In this document: positions 11,301-18,372 of the stretch, piece by piece
Layout of the letters: the number at the start of each line of letters is the position of its first letter
Numbering within the stretch: the first letter of the stretch is position 1
From: JAJVID01 sp050247435
Lineage (GTDB): Bacteria > Acidobacteriota > Blastocatellia > RBC074
NCBI GenBank assembly: GCA_050247435.1
Contig: JBFWUF010000027.1
Coordinates: 1 to 64,000 of the forward strand
Reading direction: 5' to 3'
Length of the DNA: 64,000 nucleotides
The notes under the pieces: model-generated
Told to the model about the DNA's origin: nothing
Database searches by the model: none
What the model saw: the letters and a program-made list of their open reading frames with translations, nothing else
Translations under genes and position numbers: made by a program

Positions 11301-12034
11301 GTGGCCGCGTCGGGAGGTCGAACCGCCGGGCGTACTCCTATCTACTGATACCTTCGGAGCAGGAATTGTCGCCGATCGCGCGAAAGAGGCTCGCCGCGAT
11401 ACGCGAGTTTTCCGACCTGGGCGCGGGATTCCGCATCGCCGCGCTCGATCTGGAACTGCGCGGCGCGGGCAATTTACTTGGCGGCCAGCAATCAGGCCAC
11501 ATTGACGCCATCGGCTTCGATCTGTACACGCAGATGCTTGAGCGCACCGTCCACGAATTGCAGGGCGAAGAGATCGAAGAAGAGACAAGCACACAGCTAA
11601 ATCTTGGTGTGGACACGCGCATTCCCGACGATTACATCGCCGATATGAGCCAGCGGTTGCGCACTTACAAACGCATCGCCTCGGCGCGTTCGGACGAGGA
11701 GTTGAACCGTATCAGCGAGGAAGTCGCTGACCGTTACGGGCGCTTGCCGATGCCTGTTGAGAATTTGTTCAGCTACGCCCGCGTGCGGCGAGAGGCCGAA
11801 CGTCTGGGAATAATCTCGATTGACCGCGTGGGCGAAAGTCTTGCAATCAAGTTGGGAGAGAAGGCCCGCGTTGAGCCTGCCAACCTGCTGCAGTTCCTGG
11901 CTGAAAATAAATCGGCGAACTTCAGCCCCACTGGCGTCTTGAAAGTGAAACTGGATGCCGCGGGCGATGACCTTTTGACCGACAGGGTATTCGCCGCGCT
12001 GGGAGAAGCTCTGAACCGATTACAGAAGCAATGA
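8342..12034 (+). CDS. mfd: transcription-repair coupling factor
   Basis: This 1230-aa protein displaces RNA polymerase stalled at lesions and recruits UvrA. Its order is as expected: a UvrB-like N-terminal module (residues about 1-350), a CarD-like RNA polymerase interaction domain (about 540-620, IGDYVVHIDHGIGQFQG), and a RecG-like helicase. Motifs include Walker A GDVGYGKTE near 720 and DEEQ near 815. The TRG region follows, then a C-terminal TRCF domain. It starts with GTG at 8342. An internal GTG at 8354 is an alternative. Its stop overlaps the reading frame region of the following rotamase gene, consistent with one operon. Confidence 0.96.
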   Translation: MEFAVAALFQRVEEDEKFQRLVAEARAGKRLLRVAGLVNGAKATTLVAFQRTIGRRLVVVSLKDRDLEDLERDLRFFYCQFTGRTECENEIFVLPASESDPYSGASPHAEILERRALALWRLAAGTGDIVMLTSRSLMRRFVAIDEIKQATVALRVGEELPLDYLIEHLASVGYVRSDPVGNVGEFSSRGGILDFYSPTGSLGDDGEARPVRVEFFGDEIDSIREFDPETQRSIREVKETLITPMRDERAGATDFRQWAKLAREHWSDERYERALRDRTAFADEGEEFRGWEYLMPLARPLTASVFDYLRGAVLVIDEPAEVEKEVRSTLEELQRGYERAEAVDELALAPDKLFLTPDEMRDQIGRLHRVELRLLGSAALAFEEELSTEDINTSAKIEIADESRLAAFINREPSAPLFLFPPEPKTTEIEIPSRAVRRWHGRFGDLAAELKRQTASGYQTIFVLTSSGVADRIGKVLNEYDALGAAKMVVGDLSSGFALPQSALNIYTEGDLFDEAVHAGHGERPAKAQRSHAAAFLSDFRDLKIGDYVVHIDHGIGQFQGLVQLDTSGPETSAEIYARMIGEQTKNDGKGRREFMLLTYADGAKLYVPVERLDLVQKYSSGEAHTPTLDRLGGIAWQKTKARAKRAMRDMAEELLKLYAERKLVKGYAFSGDTPWQQEFESAFPYELTPDQSTAITDVKNDMEQLTPMDRLLCGDVGYGKTEVAMRAAFKAIMDGKQVAVLAPTTVLSYQHYQTFRSRFAAFPARVELLSRFRSPKEQKGVVATVESGTVDILVGTHRILSRDLAFKDLGLVIVDEEQRFGVAHKERLKQMKKRVDVLTMSATPIPRTLNMSLLGVRDMSVIETPPRDRLAIQTNVVPFSDNIIRSAIEQELQRQGQVFFVHNRVESIDTVAELIHRIVPQARIIVAHGQMGEKEMEQAVLDFVDYKYDVLVATTIIENGIDIPRANTIVINRADAYGLSQLYQLRGRVGRSNRRAYSYLLIPSEQELSPIARKRLAAIREFSDLGAGFRIAALDLELRGAGNLLGGQQSGHIDAIGFDLYTQMLERTVHELQGEEIEEETSTQLNLGVDTRIPDDYIADMSQRLRTYKRIASARSDEELNRISEEVADRYGRLPMPVENLFSYARVRREAERLGIISIDRVGESLAIKLGEKARVEPANLLQFLAENKSANFSPTGVLKVKLDAAGDDLLTDRVFAALGEALNRLQKQ

Positions 12035-12186
12035 CGGAATTTGTCGCGTGGACAAGGTCTAACCAAGTCGCCTCTTTCGTTTCCGCGTCTGCTTCCCTGC
12101 TTGCGGGTGTAACTGGCCGCATCGTACAATCCCGCATCGCCGAAGACGATCAGATCCGAATCATCACCTTGCGGGCAAATGCAATT

Positions 12187-13155
12187 ATGCGAATCAAATT
12201 CTTAGCGCTCGCTGTCGCGCTACTCTGCTGCGTGTTCACTGGCTGCCGCTCAACTAAATCGTCCTCCCTGGGATCGTCGGAAGACAAGTCGCCAGTGATA
12301 GCCGAAATCAACGGGGAGTCGGCGCACAAGGCGGCTTTTGATCGTTTTGTAAAATCGCGCCTTTCGGATTTTGCTGACCAAAGCGCGCAAAATCAGGCCG
12401 AAAGCGACCAGCAGCGCAGCCAACTGCTCGATGAATTCATCCAGCGGCAGTTGATCGTGCAGGAAGCTGTCAAAAACAACATTGAGCTGACTGATGAGGA
12501 AATCCGCCGCGCGCTCGAAGAGCAGCATAAACAGACCAATGCTCAAGGGGCGGATCAGAATCAGGCGACACTGGAGAGCGGCGAACGCCGTGTGGAGATA
12601 TTCAACGATCTGCTCATACTTAAATATCAAAGTGAAGTTCTCAAACTCAAAGACGTGAAAGTGACTCCGCAAGATGTCGAGGAGTATTACAAGGGAAATC
12701 TGGAACGTTACCAGGGGAGAAATGTGTTTCAGGTGCGCGAAATTCGCGTCATGGATGAAGCCGTGGCGCGGAAGCTATACCAGCAAGCCCTGGCAAAACC
12801 TGACGACTTCGCCGTGTTGGCAAAAGAGAATTCCGAGTCGCCGACCGCTGTAAACGGCGGGATCATGGATTACGAGGCGCAACAACTGCCGAAAGTGCTC
12901 GAACAGGCAATCACGCCTCTCAAAGTCGGCTCGATCAGCAAAGTTGTGAAATCAAACTACGGATTCCATATCTTCAAGCTTGAGCAGCGCGCGGAACCTT
13001 TGCCGCTTGAGAAAGCTCGGAAAGAGATCGAAGAGAAACTGCAGAGCGAAAAGAATCAAGCCTTGATAGATGAGTTCAATAAACGCCTGCTGACCAATTC
13101 GAAGATCAGCATTCACCGCGACCGTCTGGGATTTAATTATGTGGGAAGCCTGTGA
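12187..13155 (+). CDS. PpiC-type peptidyl-prolyl isomerase lipoprotein
   Basis: This 322-aa envelope foldase has a signal peptide ending in the lipobox-like VFTGC (Cys near residue 19), so it is probably lipid-anchored. A SurA-like N-terminal helical region (about 40-160) with a Gln-rich stretch follows, then a parvulin domain (about 180-275: QVREIRVMDEAVA, ENSESPTAVNGGIMDY, VKSNYGFHIFKL). ATG 12187 begins the signal peptide; the frame is open back to 12031 but the extra residues are not conserved-looking. It ends one base before a second rotamase transcript region and probably acts with it. Confidence 0.88.
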   Translation: MRIKFLALAVALLCCVFTGCRSTKSSSLGSSEDKSPVIAEINGESAHKAAFDRFVKSRLSDFADQSAQNQAESDQQRSQLLDEFIQRQLIVQEAVKNNIELTDEEIRRALEEQHKQTNAQGADQNQATLESGERRVEIFNDLLILKYQSEVLKLKDVKVTPQDVEEYYKGNLERYQGRNVFQVREIRVMDEAVARKLYQQALAKPDDFAVLAKENSESPTAVNGGIMDYEAQQLPKVLEQAITPLKVGSISKVVKSNYGFHIFKLEQRAEPLPLEKARKEIEEKLQSEKNQALIDEFNKRLLTNSKISIHRDRLGFNYVGSL

Positions 13156-13283
13156 TCCCAGGCCCTCCGCGCAAGTCTTTCATGCAACCGCGTTCTTTAA
13201 GGGCGCGTTTTAATAAGCCGGATAGCGCAATACTGCCGCGGCTCAAAAGTTATCCGCTGCGTGTCAATCAAAGGAGAAATTCT

Positions 13284-14414
13284 ATGAGACTGATAAAAGT
13301 TGTCCTATTGCTGGGAATCGCATTGCTGGGGGGCAATTCCGCTTACGCTCAGGAAAGCGACATGAAGCCGATTGATGAAGTCATTGCGCGCATCAATGCG
13401 GGCGTGATTATGCGGTCCGCTTTCGAGGCTGCTCAGCGCGACGTTCTGGAAGAACTGAAGAGACAGGGATTGAGTGGGGTGGAGCTTGAGAAGAAATTCA
13501 ACGAATGGAAACCGCGCATCCTGGACGAGTTGATCAACAATCAATTGCTCGCGCAGCGCGCGAAAGACCTTTCGATCAACGTTGACGCCCAGGTCAACCA
13601 GCAGTTGTTGCGGATGATGAAGGAGAACAACTGTGAGGGCGAGGAATGCCTGAAGCAGAAAATGCGCGAGGCCGGTTATGACATTGACGAAGTCAAGCGC
13701 GTTCTCGGAGAGAACTTCTCCAAAGAAGCGGTGATGGGGCAGGAGGTTTACGGCAAGGTATATCGAAACCTGACCGAGAAGGAGAAGCGTGAGTTTTACG
13801 ACAAGAACAAACAGGCTTACACCGAGCCAGCCGAGGTCACGCTCAGCAATATTTTCATAGCTCTCGGCAAAGACTCCAATCAGTCTTTGATGCGAGCGAA
13901 AGAGATCGTTATTCAGGCGCGCGCCGGGGCTGCTGACTTCAAGGCTTTGGCGCAAAAATATACTGAGAGCGAGCCTGGTAAAAAGAATTCGTCGCTCGGC
14001 ACTTTTAAAATTCCCGAACTTAATCCCGAGGTGAAAGCCGTGGTCGAAAATGCTCAGGTTGGTGCAGTCACGGACCCGGTCAAACTCGACACCGGCTATT
14101 CGATCTTCCGGGTTGATCAGCGCAAGGAGGCCAACCAGTTGGCCTTTGAAGACGAGCGCGTTCAGAATCACATCGCTCGCATTCTGGTTGATCAGCGTTC
14201 GGGGCAGCAGATCGAAGAGTACCTGGCAAAATTGCGCAACGACGCGTTCATCGAGATTGACGCGCGTTACCAGTTCGAGAATTCAAAAGTGAAGTCGGCG
14301 CAGATCAAGCGCGTCCCCTATTCCGAAGACAACGGCAAGAAGAAGAAAGACAAGAAGGAAAAAGAGAAGAAGGCCGAGGAAACTACGAAGGCCACAGCCA
14401 ATAACAAACCGTAA
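13284..14414 (+). CDS. SurA-like periplasmic peptidyl-prolyl isomerase
   Basis: This 376-aa protein has a cleavable signal (MRLIKVVLLLGIALLGGNSAYAQ). A SurA_N-type chaperone module follows (about 30-190; DEVIARINAGVIMRSAFE, LDELINNQLLAQRA), then a parvulin domain (about 200-300; VTLSNIFIALG, KYTESEPGKKNSSLG, TGYSIFRVDQR). The C-terminal tail is extremely Lys/Glu-rich. ATG 13284 has AAGGAG seven bases upstream, which settles the start. It likely assists outer-membrane protein folding alongside the upstream lipoprotein isomerase. A Cys pair (CEGEEC) in the N-domain could form a disulfide. A strong hairpin terminator follows at 14434-14509. Confidence 0.9.
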   Translation: MRLIKVVLLLGIALLGGNSAYAQESDMKPIDEVIARINAGVIMRSAFEAAQRDVLEELKRQGLSGVELEKKFNEWKPRILDELINNQLLAQRAKDLSINVDAQVNQQLLRMMKENNCEGEECLKQKMREAGYDIDEVKRVLGENFSKEAVMGQEVYGKVYRNLTEKEKREFYDKNKQAYTEPAEVTLSNIFIALGKDSNQSLMRAKEIVIQARAGAADFKALAQKYTESEPGKKNSSLGTFKIPELNPEVKAVVENAQVGAVTDPVKLDTGYSIFRVDQRKEANQLAFEDERVQNHIARILVDQRSGQQIEEYLAKLRNDAFIEIDARYQFENSKVKSAQIKRVPYSEDNGKKKKDKKEKEKKAEETTKATANNKP

Positions 14415-14470
14415 GACAGAAGGACAAAGGGACAAAAAGACAGAGGGACAAAGATACGGAGAGATTGAGA
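14415..14470 (+). repeat. tandem 8-bp repeat array (GACARARG units)
   Basis: From 14415 the sequence divides exactly into octamers: GACAGAAG, GACAAAGG, GACAAAAA, GACAGAGG, GACAAAGA, then the diverged TACGGAGA and GATTGAGA. The last part forms the left arm of the hairpin at 14434-14509. The design matches the heptamer arrays at 39.9, 40.4 and 43.0 kb but with another unit. Confidence 0.85.
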
Positions 14471-14509
14471 GAGCGATTTTTCTCCGTATCTTTGTCCCTC
14501 TGTCTTTTT
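14434..14509 (+). terminator. 29-bp perfect inverted repeat ending in T5
   Basis: Left arm 14434-14462 and right arm 14481-14509 are perfectly complementary over 29 bases with an 18-base loop. The right arm ends in TTTTT. It lies 20 bases past the SurA-like gene stop and fits a rho-independent terminator. The left arm starts with A5, so it could also work on the other strand. Confidence 0.85.
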
Positions 14510-14567
14510 ATTCTGAGATGGCTTTTCCTATTGTTTCAGGCGCGCCGCGTGAGATATAAATTCCGGC

Positions 14568-15695
14568 ATGGAAAAGATATTCATCCGTGATTTCACTCCA
14601 AATCAGACCATCAGCACGACATTCCTCGTAAAATCAAAAGAGTTGCGAAATAAGAAGACTGGCGGGCAGTTCGCGCTAATCACACTTTCAGATAGAACCG
14701 GGGACATCGTCAGCCAGTGGTGGGACAATTTTGAGGAGACAATAGATACGTTTGACCGCGACGACATCGTCTTCGCGCGCGGCCTGGTTACTGTTTACCG
14801 CAACCACCTTCAGCTTTCGATCCACCGGGTGCGGTTGTGTCAGGATCACGAATACACTCTGACCGATTACTTTCCCACTACAAAATACAATGTTGACGAG
14901 ATGTTCGCCGAGCTGATGGCTATCATCGGCGAATTCAGAAACGAGCACCTGCGCCACCTGCTCCAAAACATCTTTGCCGATGAAAACATAGTGCGAAAGT
15001 TCAAGAAAGCTCCGGCGGCGAAGACGATGCATCATCCCTACCTGGGCGGGCTGCTAGAACATTCCCTGTCGCTCGTCAAGCTATGCCGCAAAGTCGGCGC
15101 TCATTACGACGGCATTGATGTTGATCTTTTGCAAACCGGCGCCGTGCTGCACGATTTCGGAAAGATTGACGAACTGAGCTACGAGCGCGGCTTCGGCTAC
15201 ACGAACGACGGCCAGATGATCGGCCATCTGGTGATGGAGACGATGATGGTGGCCGATCACATCAAACAAATTTCCGATTTCCCGGATGACTTGCGCCGCC
15301 ATCTGCTGCACATGTTGCTCACGCACCACGGCAAGCTCGAATACGGCTCACCGAAACTGCCTTCAACGCCCGAAGCCTTGATGCTGGCCTATCTGGACGA
15401 TCTCGACTCGAAGGTCGAAGCGATGCAGCGGCTGATCGCCGAGCCTCAGATCGAAGGCGACTGGACGCGTATTTCGCCCATGTTTGAACGCCCGATCTAC
15501 CGCCGCCGCACAATCGAATCGCCGGCGCTCGTGGAGGCAGAGGCCGATGACAACCAGGCAAAGGCGGCCGTGGCCGCGTTGTCGCAGTCTGAAAAAGGAG
15601 CCGCGCCGCAGCGCAAACAAGCCGCGCGACCCGACAGTTTCAACACACCATTTGATCAACTGGCGGATATTTTCAAAGGTCCGGAACAGAACTGA
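14568..15695 (+). CDS. YhaM-like 3'-5' exoribonuclease (OB fold plus HD domain)
   Basis: This 375-aa protein has an N-terminal OB-fold nucleic-acid binding region (about 10-95; FALITLSDRTGDIVSQWW). A metal-dependent HD phosphohydrolase domain follows: HHPYLGGLLEHSLS near 150-165 and VLHDFGKIDE near 195, with HHG near 250. This is the architecture of YhaM/CBF1 3'-5' exoribonucleases, which trim single-stranded RNA and DNA ends. The last 60 residues are Ala/Gln-rich and probably disordered. It appears monocistronic. Confidence 0.88.
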   Translation: MEKIFIRDFTPNQTISTTFLVKSKELRNKKTGGQFALITLSDRTGDIVSQWWDNFEETIDTFDRDDIVFARGLVTVYRNHLQLSIHRVRLCQDHEYTLTDYFPTTKYNVDEMFAELMAIIGEFRNEHLRHLLQNIFADENIVRKFKKAPAAKTMHHPYLGGLLEHSLSLVKLCRKVGAHYDGIDVDLLQTGAVLHDFGKIDELSYERGFGYTNDGQMIGHLVMETMMVADHIKQISDFPDDLRRHLLHMLLTHHGKLEYGSPKLPSTPEALMLAYLDDLDSKVEAMQRLIAEPQIEGDWTRISPMFERPIYRRRTIESPALVEAEADDNQAKAAVAALSQSEKGAAPQRKQAARPDSFNTPFDQLADIFKGPEQN

Positions 15696-15866
15696 CAAAC
15701 CGCATCCAACCATGGCTCGATCCGCCGTTCACGTCACAATTCCATTAACTCCAGCCTGTGACAATGGCGTCGCTTGATTGCCGGCCCTGCTTCGGGCAAG
15801 CTATGGCCTCCATCACAGCAATCAAACATCTCAAAGGTGAATAACTAGGAGGCCGCAAATCTCATT

Positions 15867-16493
15867 ATGATTTCAGGAATTCTTCTGGCCGCGGGCGAAT
15901 CAAGCCGAATGCAGGGCGCGTTCAAGCCGCTGCTGAAATGGGGCAAGCGCACGGTCATCGGCGAATGCGTCCATCAAATGCGCAATTCGCAACTGGCCGA
16001 AATCTTCGTCGTTCTGGGACATCGCGAAATGGAAATCCGCCAGAGCCTTGCCGGAGCGGGCGTGCAATACACGATCAACGAAAATTACAGGCAAGGCATG
16101 CTCTCTTCGATCAAAACTGGCCTGGGCCAATTCAGTCCGAACGAAAACGCCGCGCTCATCGCGCTGGTTGATCAGCCAATGGTCACCAAAGAGATCATCA
16201 ACAAGTTGATCGAAGCGTTCGAGACTGGCGATAAAGGCATCGCGCTGCCGACGTATCAAGGCAAACACGGACACCCGGTCATCGTAGCCGCAAAATATTT
16301 CGACGACATCATGCAACTCGATGAAAACTCGCCCGAAGGCATGCGCGGGTTTATTGCCGAACATCGCAACGACACGCTGGAAGTCTCAGTTGATACTCCA
16401 GCGGTGATCGAAGACATTGACCTGCCCGAAGATTACGAGCGGCTGAGCAAGCAGGTCAAACCGATTTACGAATACCACAAGTGGCATCCGTAA
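15867..16493 (+). CDS. MobA-like NTP transferase (MocA/CoxC-type nucleotidyltransferase)
   Basis: This 208-aa protein has the nucleotide-binding signature GILLAAGESSRMQGAFKPLL at its N-terminus. It also has LVDQPMVT (metal-binding Asp near 100) and GHPVIV. This matches the NTP_transf_3 / molybdenum-cofactor cytidylyltransferase group (MocA, also called MobA-like), which attaches CMP to molybdopterin or activates other small alcohols. No molybdenum enzyme lies alongside, so the exact substrate is undetermined. A TAGGAGG-type ribosome site precedes the ATG by about 13 bases. Confidence 0.8.
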   Translation: MISGILLAAGESSRMQGAFKPLLKWGKRTVIGECVHQMRNSQLAEIFVVLGHREMEIRQSLAGAGVQYTINENYRQGMLSSIKTGLGQFSPNENAALIALVDQPMVTKEIINKLIEAFETGDKGIALPTYQGKHGHPVIVAAKYFDDIMQLDENSPEGMRGFIAEHRNDTLEVSVDTPAVIEDIDLPEDYERLSKQVKPIYEYHKWHP

Positions 16494-16540
16494 AGGAAAA
16501 TCGGACTATCAAATTCAGCCTTTAGACAAGGGGAACAAGT

Positions 16541-17584
16541 ATGAGCGGAACACAGCCCACTGTTCTTAAATTTCGAATTGATAGATTGCCAAGAGACCTA
16601 CAAGACCGGTTTACAGATCTGTATGCGCCTCGTGGGGAAGCGGAAACATTCCTGAAGCCTAACGAGGTATATCAAGGCGACGCCCGTGATTTGCTGAGCC
16701 TGATACAGCCTAATAGTGTCGCGCTCAGCGTCTGGTCGCCTCCTTACTTTGTGGGAAAGGAATACGAAGCCGATTTGAGCTTTGATGGTTGGCAAGAACT
16801 GCTTGCGACTGTGATCAAGCGCCACTTTCCAATCCTTAAACCTGGGGGGTTTCTTGTCATCAACATCGCCGACATACTTTGTTTCAAAGATGACAAAATG
16901 CCGCGCATTCAGGCGGAAGCCGTTAATCGGAAACGGTCTCCAGTGACACGCGAAGACGTGCTAAAAGCGATGGCCGAGAATCCGGAGTTTACCCGCTATC
17001 AATTAGCAGAGCTTCTTGAGTGCAGCGAGCAGACCATAGACCGTCGGCTCAATGGGAACAATATTCGCGGCGGCAAGTACGAAGCGCAAACTCGTGTAAA
17101 GATCGTGGGCGGGTTGATTGAGGAATGGGCGATAGACGCAGGGTTTTATCCATACGACCGTCGTGTTTGGGTTAAGGACGCCGCTTGGGAGAACTCTCGT
17201 TGGGCAAGTCTCTCTTATCGGTCGGTAGATGAATTTGAATACCTCTACTTTTTCTGGAAGCCGGGGATCACCAAATACGACCGTGATCGTCTGACTCCTG
17301 ATGAATGGCGCAATTGGGGATCGAGAGGTGTCTGGCAATTCCCTTCGGTCAAAGCCAACGACGATCACGAAGCCAAATTTCCACTTGAATTGCCGTTGCG
17401 CGCGATTCGTTTGCTCACTGATCCGGACGAAATTGTACTAGATTGCTTTATGGGCAGTGGGACGACGGCAATCGCGGCCTTGCGTGAGGGCCGCCAATTC
17501 ATCGGCATTGAGCTTGAGCGAAAGTACGTGGCGCTGGCGAAGAAACGGATCACGGCTGAGGTTAAAAAGACGCGACTGTTTTAG
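16541..17584 (+). CDS. type II DNA (cytosine-N4) methyltransferase, beta class, with embedded HTH
   Basis: This 347-aa protein has catalytic motif IV SPPY at 66-69 before the AdoMet motif I DCFMGSGTT at 301-309, which is the beta-class motif order. SPPY is typical of N4-cytosine enzymes. ILKPGGFLVINIAD (98-111) lies between. Residues about 132-175 look like a helix-turn-helix (RYQLAELLECSEQTIDRRL), probably part of the target-recognition region and perhaps also regulatory. The next gene, 20 bases on, is a SfiI-like endonuclease, so this is expected to protect the same GGCC-N5-GGCC-type site. Base composition appears less GC-rich than neighbours, which hints at acquisition. Confidence 0.88.
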   Translation: MSGTQPTVLKFRIDRLPRDLQDRFTDLYAPRGEAETFLKPNEVYQGDARDLLSLIQPNSVALSVWSPPYFVGKEYEADLSFDGWQELLATVIKRHFPILKPGGFLVINIADILCFKDDKMPRIQAEAVNRKRSPVTREDVLKAMAENPEFTRYQLAELLECSEQTIDRRLNGNNIRGGKYEAQTRVKIVGGLIEEWAIDAGFYPYDRRVWVKDAAWENSRWASLSYRSVDEFEYLYFFWKPGITKYDRDRLTPDEWRNWGSRGVWQFPSVKANDDHEAKFPLELPLRAIRLLTDPDEIVLDCFMGSGTTAIAALREGRQFIGIELERKYVALAKKRITAEVKKTRLF

Positions 17585-17604
17585 AACGACGAGAAAAGTC
17601 AAAG

Positions 17605-18321
17605 ATGCTTATCAGTCCATACGATCTGCAGAATAATCCGGAATGTTTGGAAGAGATAGAGAAGTCCTCTCTGCGCCTTGTTGTTCAGGCGCTTTGTGAT
17701 TATCGCAGCGCGGCGCAAGAGATATTTCGAGAAGAGAGCGATCAGGTCGCCGACATTGGCGAAGACATCACCAGAGAGGCGTTAGATCGTCTGGGAATGT
17801 CCAGAATAGATCAACGTCTTTTTGGCAAGGTTGATTACAAACGCGCGCGATACCTCTTTCATCCTGAGTACGCCGTGAAACAGGCTCTCTTCGTTGACTC
17901 GAAGGCGGAAAAAGTAAGCGGTCAGGGCACCGCCACGCTGCAAACTTCCCAGTTGTCAATGACTGTTAAACAGATTCGCTCGGGCCAAGAGATCGGCATC
18001 CCTGGCAAACTTCCCCAAATTCTGAAATTGCGCGGTGAGCCGTATATCACAACAACACTGTTTGTGAAGTACAACTATCAAGAAGGCGACGCAGGCAATT
18101 CTCTGATTAGCATTACCGTCGCGGCCTTGCCAAATGGCATGTTGCAAGAGAAGTACAATCCGACTTCCCAAGACACCATTTGGCTCGCGGGGAGAAACGC
18201 TCCAACTTTGGGCGAGGAATTTCGTGTCCGCTTAAGCTTTGCCCGCTTGAAAGGAAAATCGAGTTGGCGAGTTCAGAAGATTCCGATGCCGCCAAGTGTT
18301 TTCGAGTGGATAGAGGCATAG
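17605..18321 (+). CDS. SfiI-like type II restriction endonuclease
   Basis: This 238-aa protein resembles R.SfiI across its length as I remember that sequence. Shared features include an N-terminal ESLR/SSLRLVVQAL helix, an ITREALD segment, a VDYKRARYLF segment and FVDSKAE followed by LQTSQLSM. In SfiI the catalytic residues are D79, D100 and K102. Here the equivalent spacing is D77 (VDYK), D98 and K100 (VDSK). SfiI is a tetramer that cuts GGCC-N5-GGCC only when it bridges two sites. Specificity of this homologue is inferred, not proven. It is paired with the upstream methyltransferase and no control protein is visible. Confidence 0.82.
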   Translation: MLISPYDLQNNPECLEEIEKSSLRLVVQALCDYRSAAQEIFREESDQVADIGEDITREALDRLGMSRIDQRLFGKVDYKRARYLFHPEYAVKQALFVDSKAEKVSGQGTATLQTSQLSMTVKQIRSGQEIGIPGKLPQILKLRGEPYITTTLFVKYNYQEGDAGNSLISITVAALPNGMLQEKYNPTSQDTIWLAGRNAPTLGEEFRVRLSFARLKGKSSWRVQKIPMPPSVFEWIEA

Positions 18322-18372
18322 CGTTTTTATCACTCAGACTATTCAGCTTGCATTTCTCTTTTGGGGTCATTG

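Noticed and set aside
12031..12186. Upstream extension of the PpiC lipoprotein gene overlapping mfd
   Set aside because: The ATG at 12187 begins a clear lipoprotein signal; the extension lacks any conserved feature.
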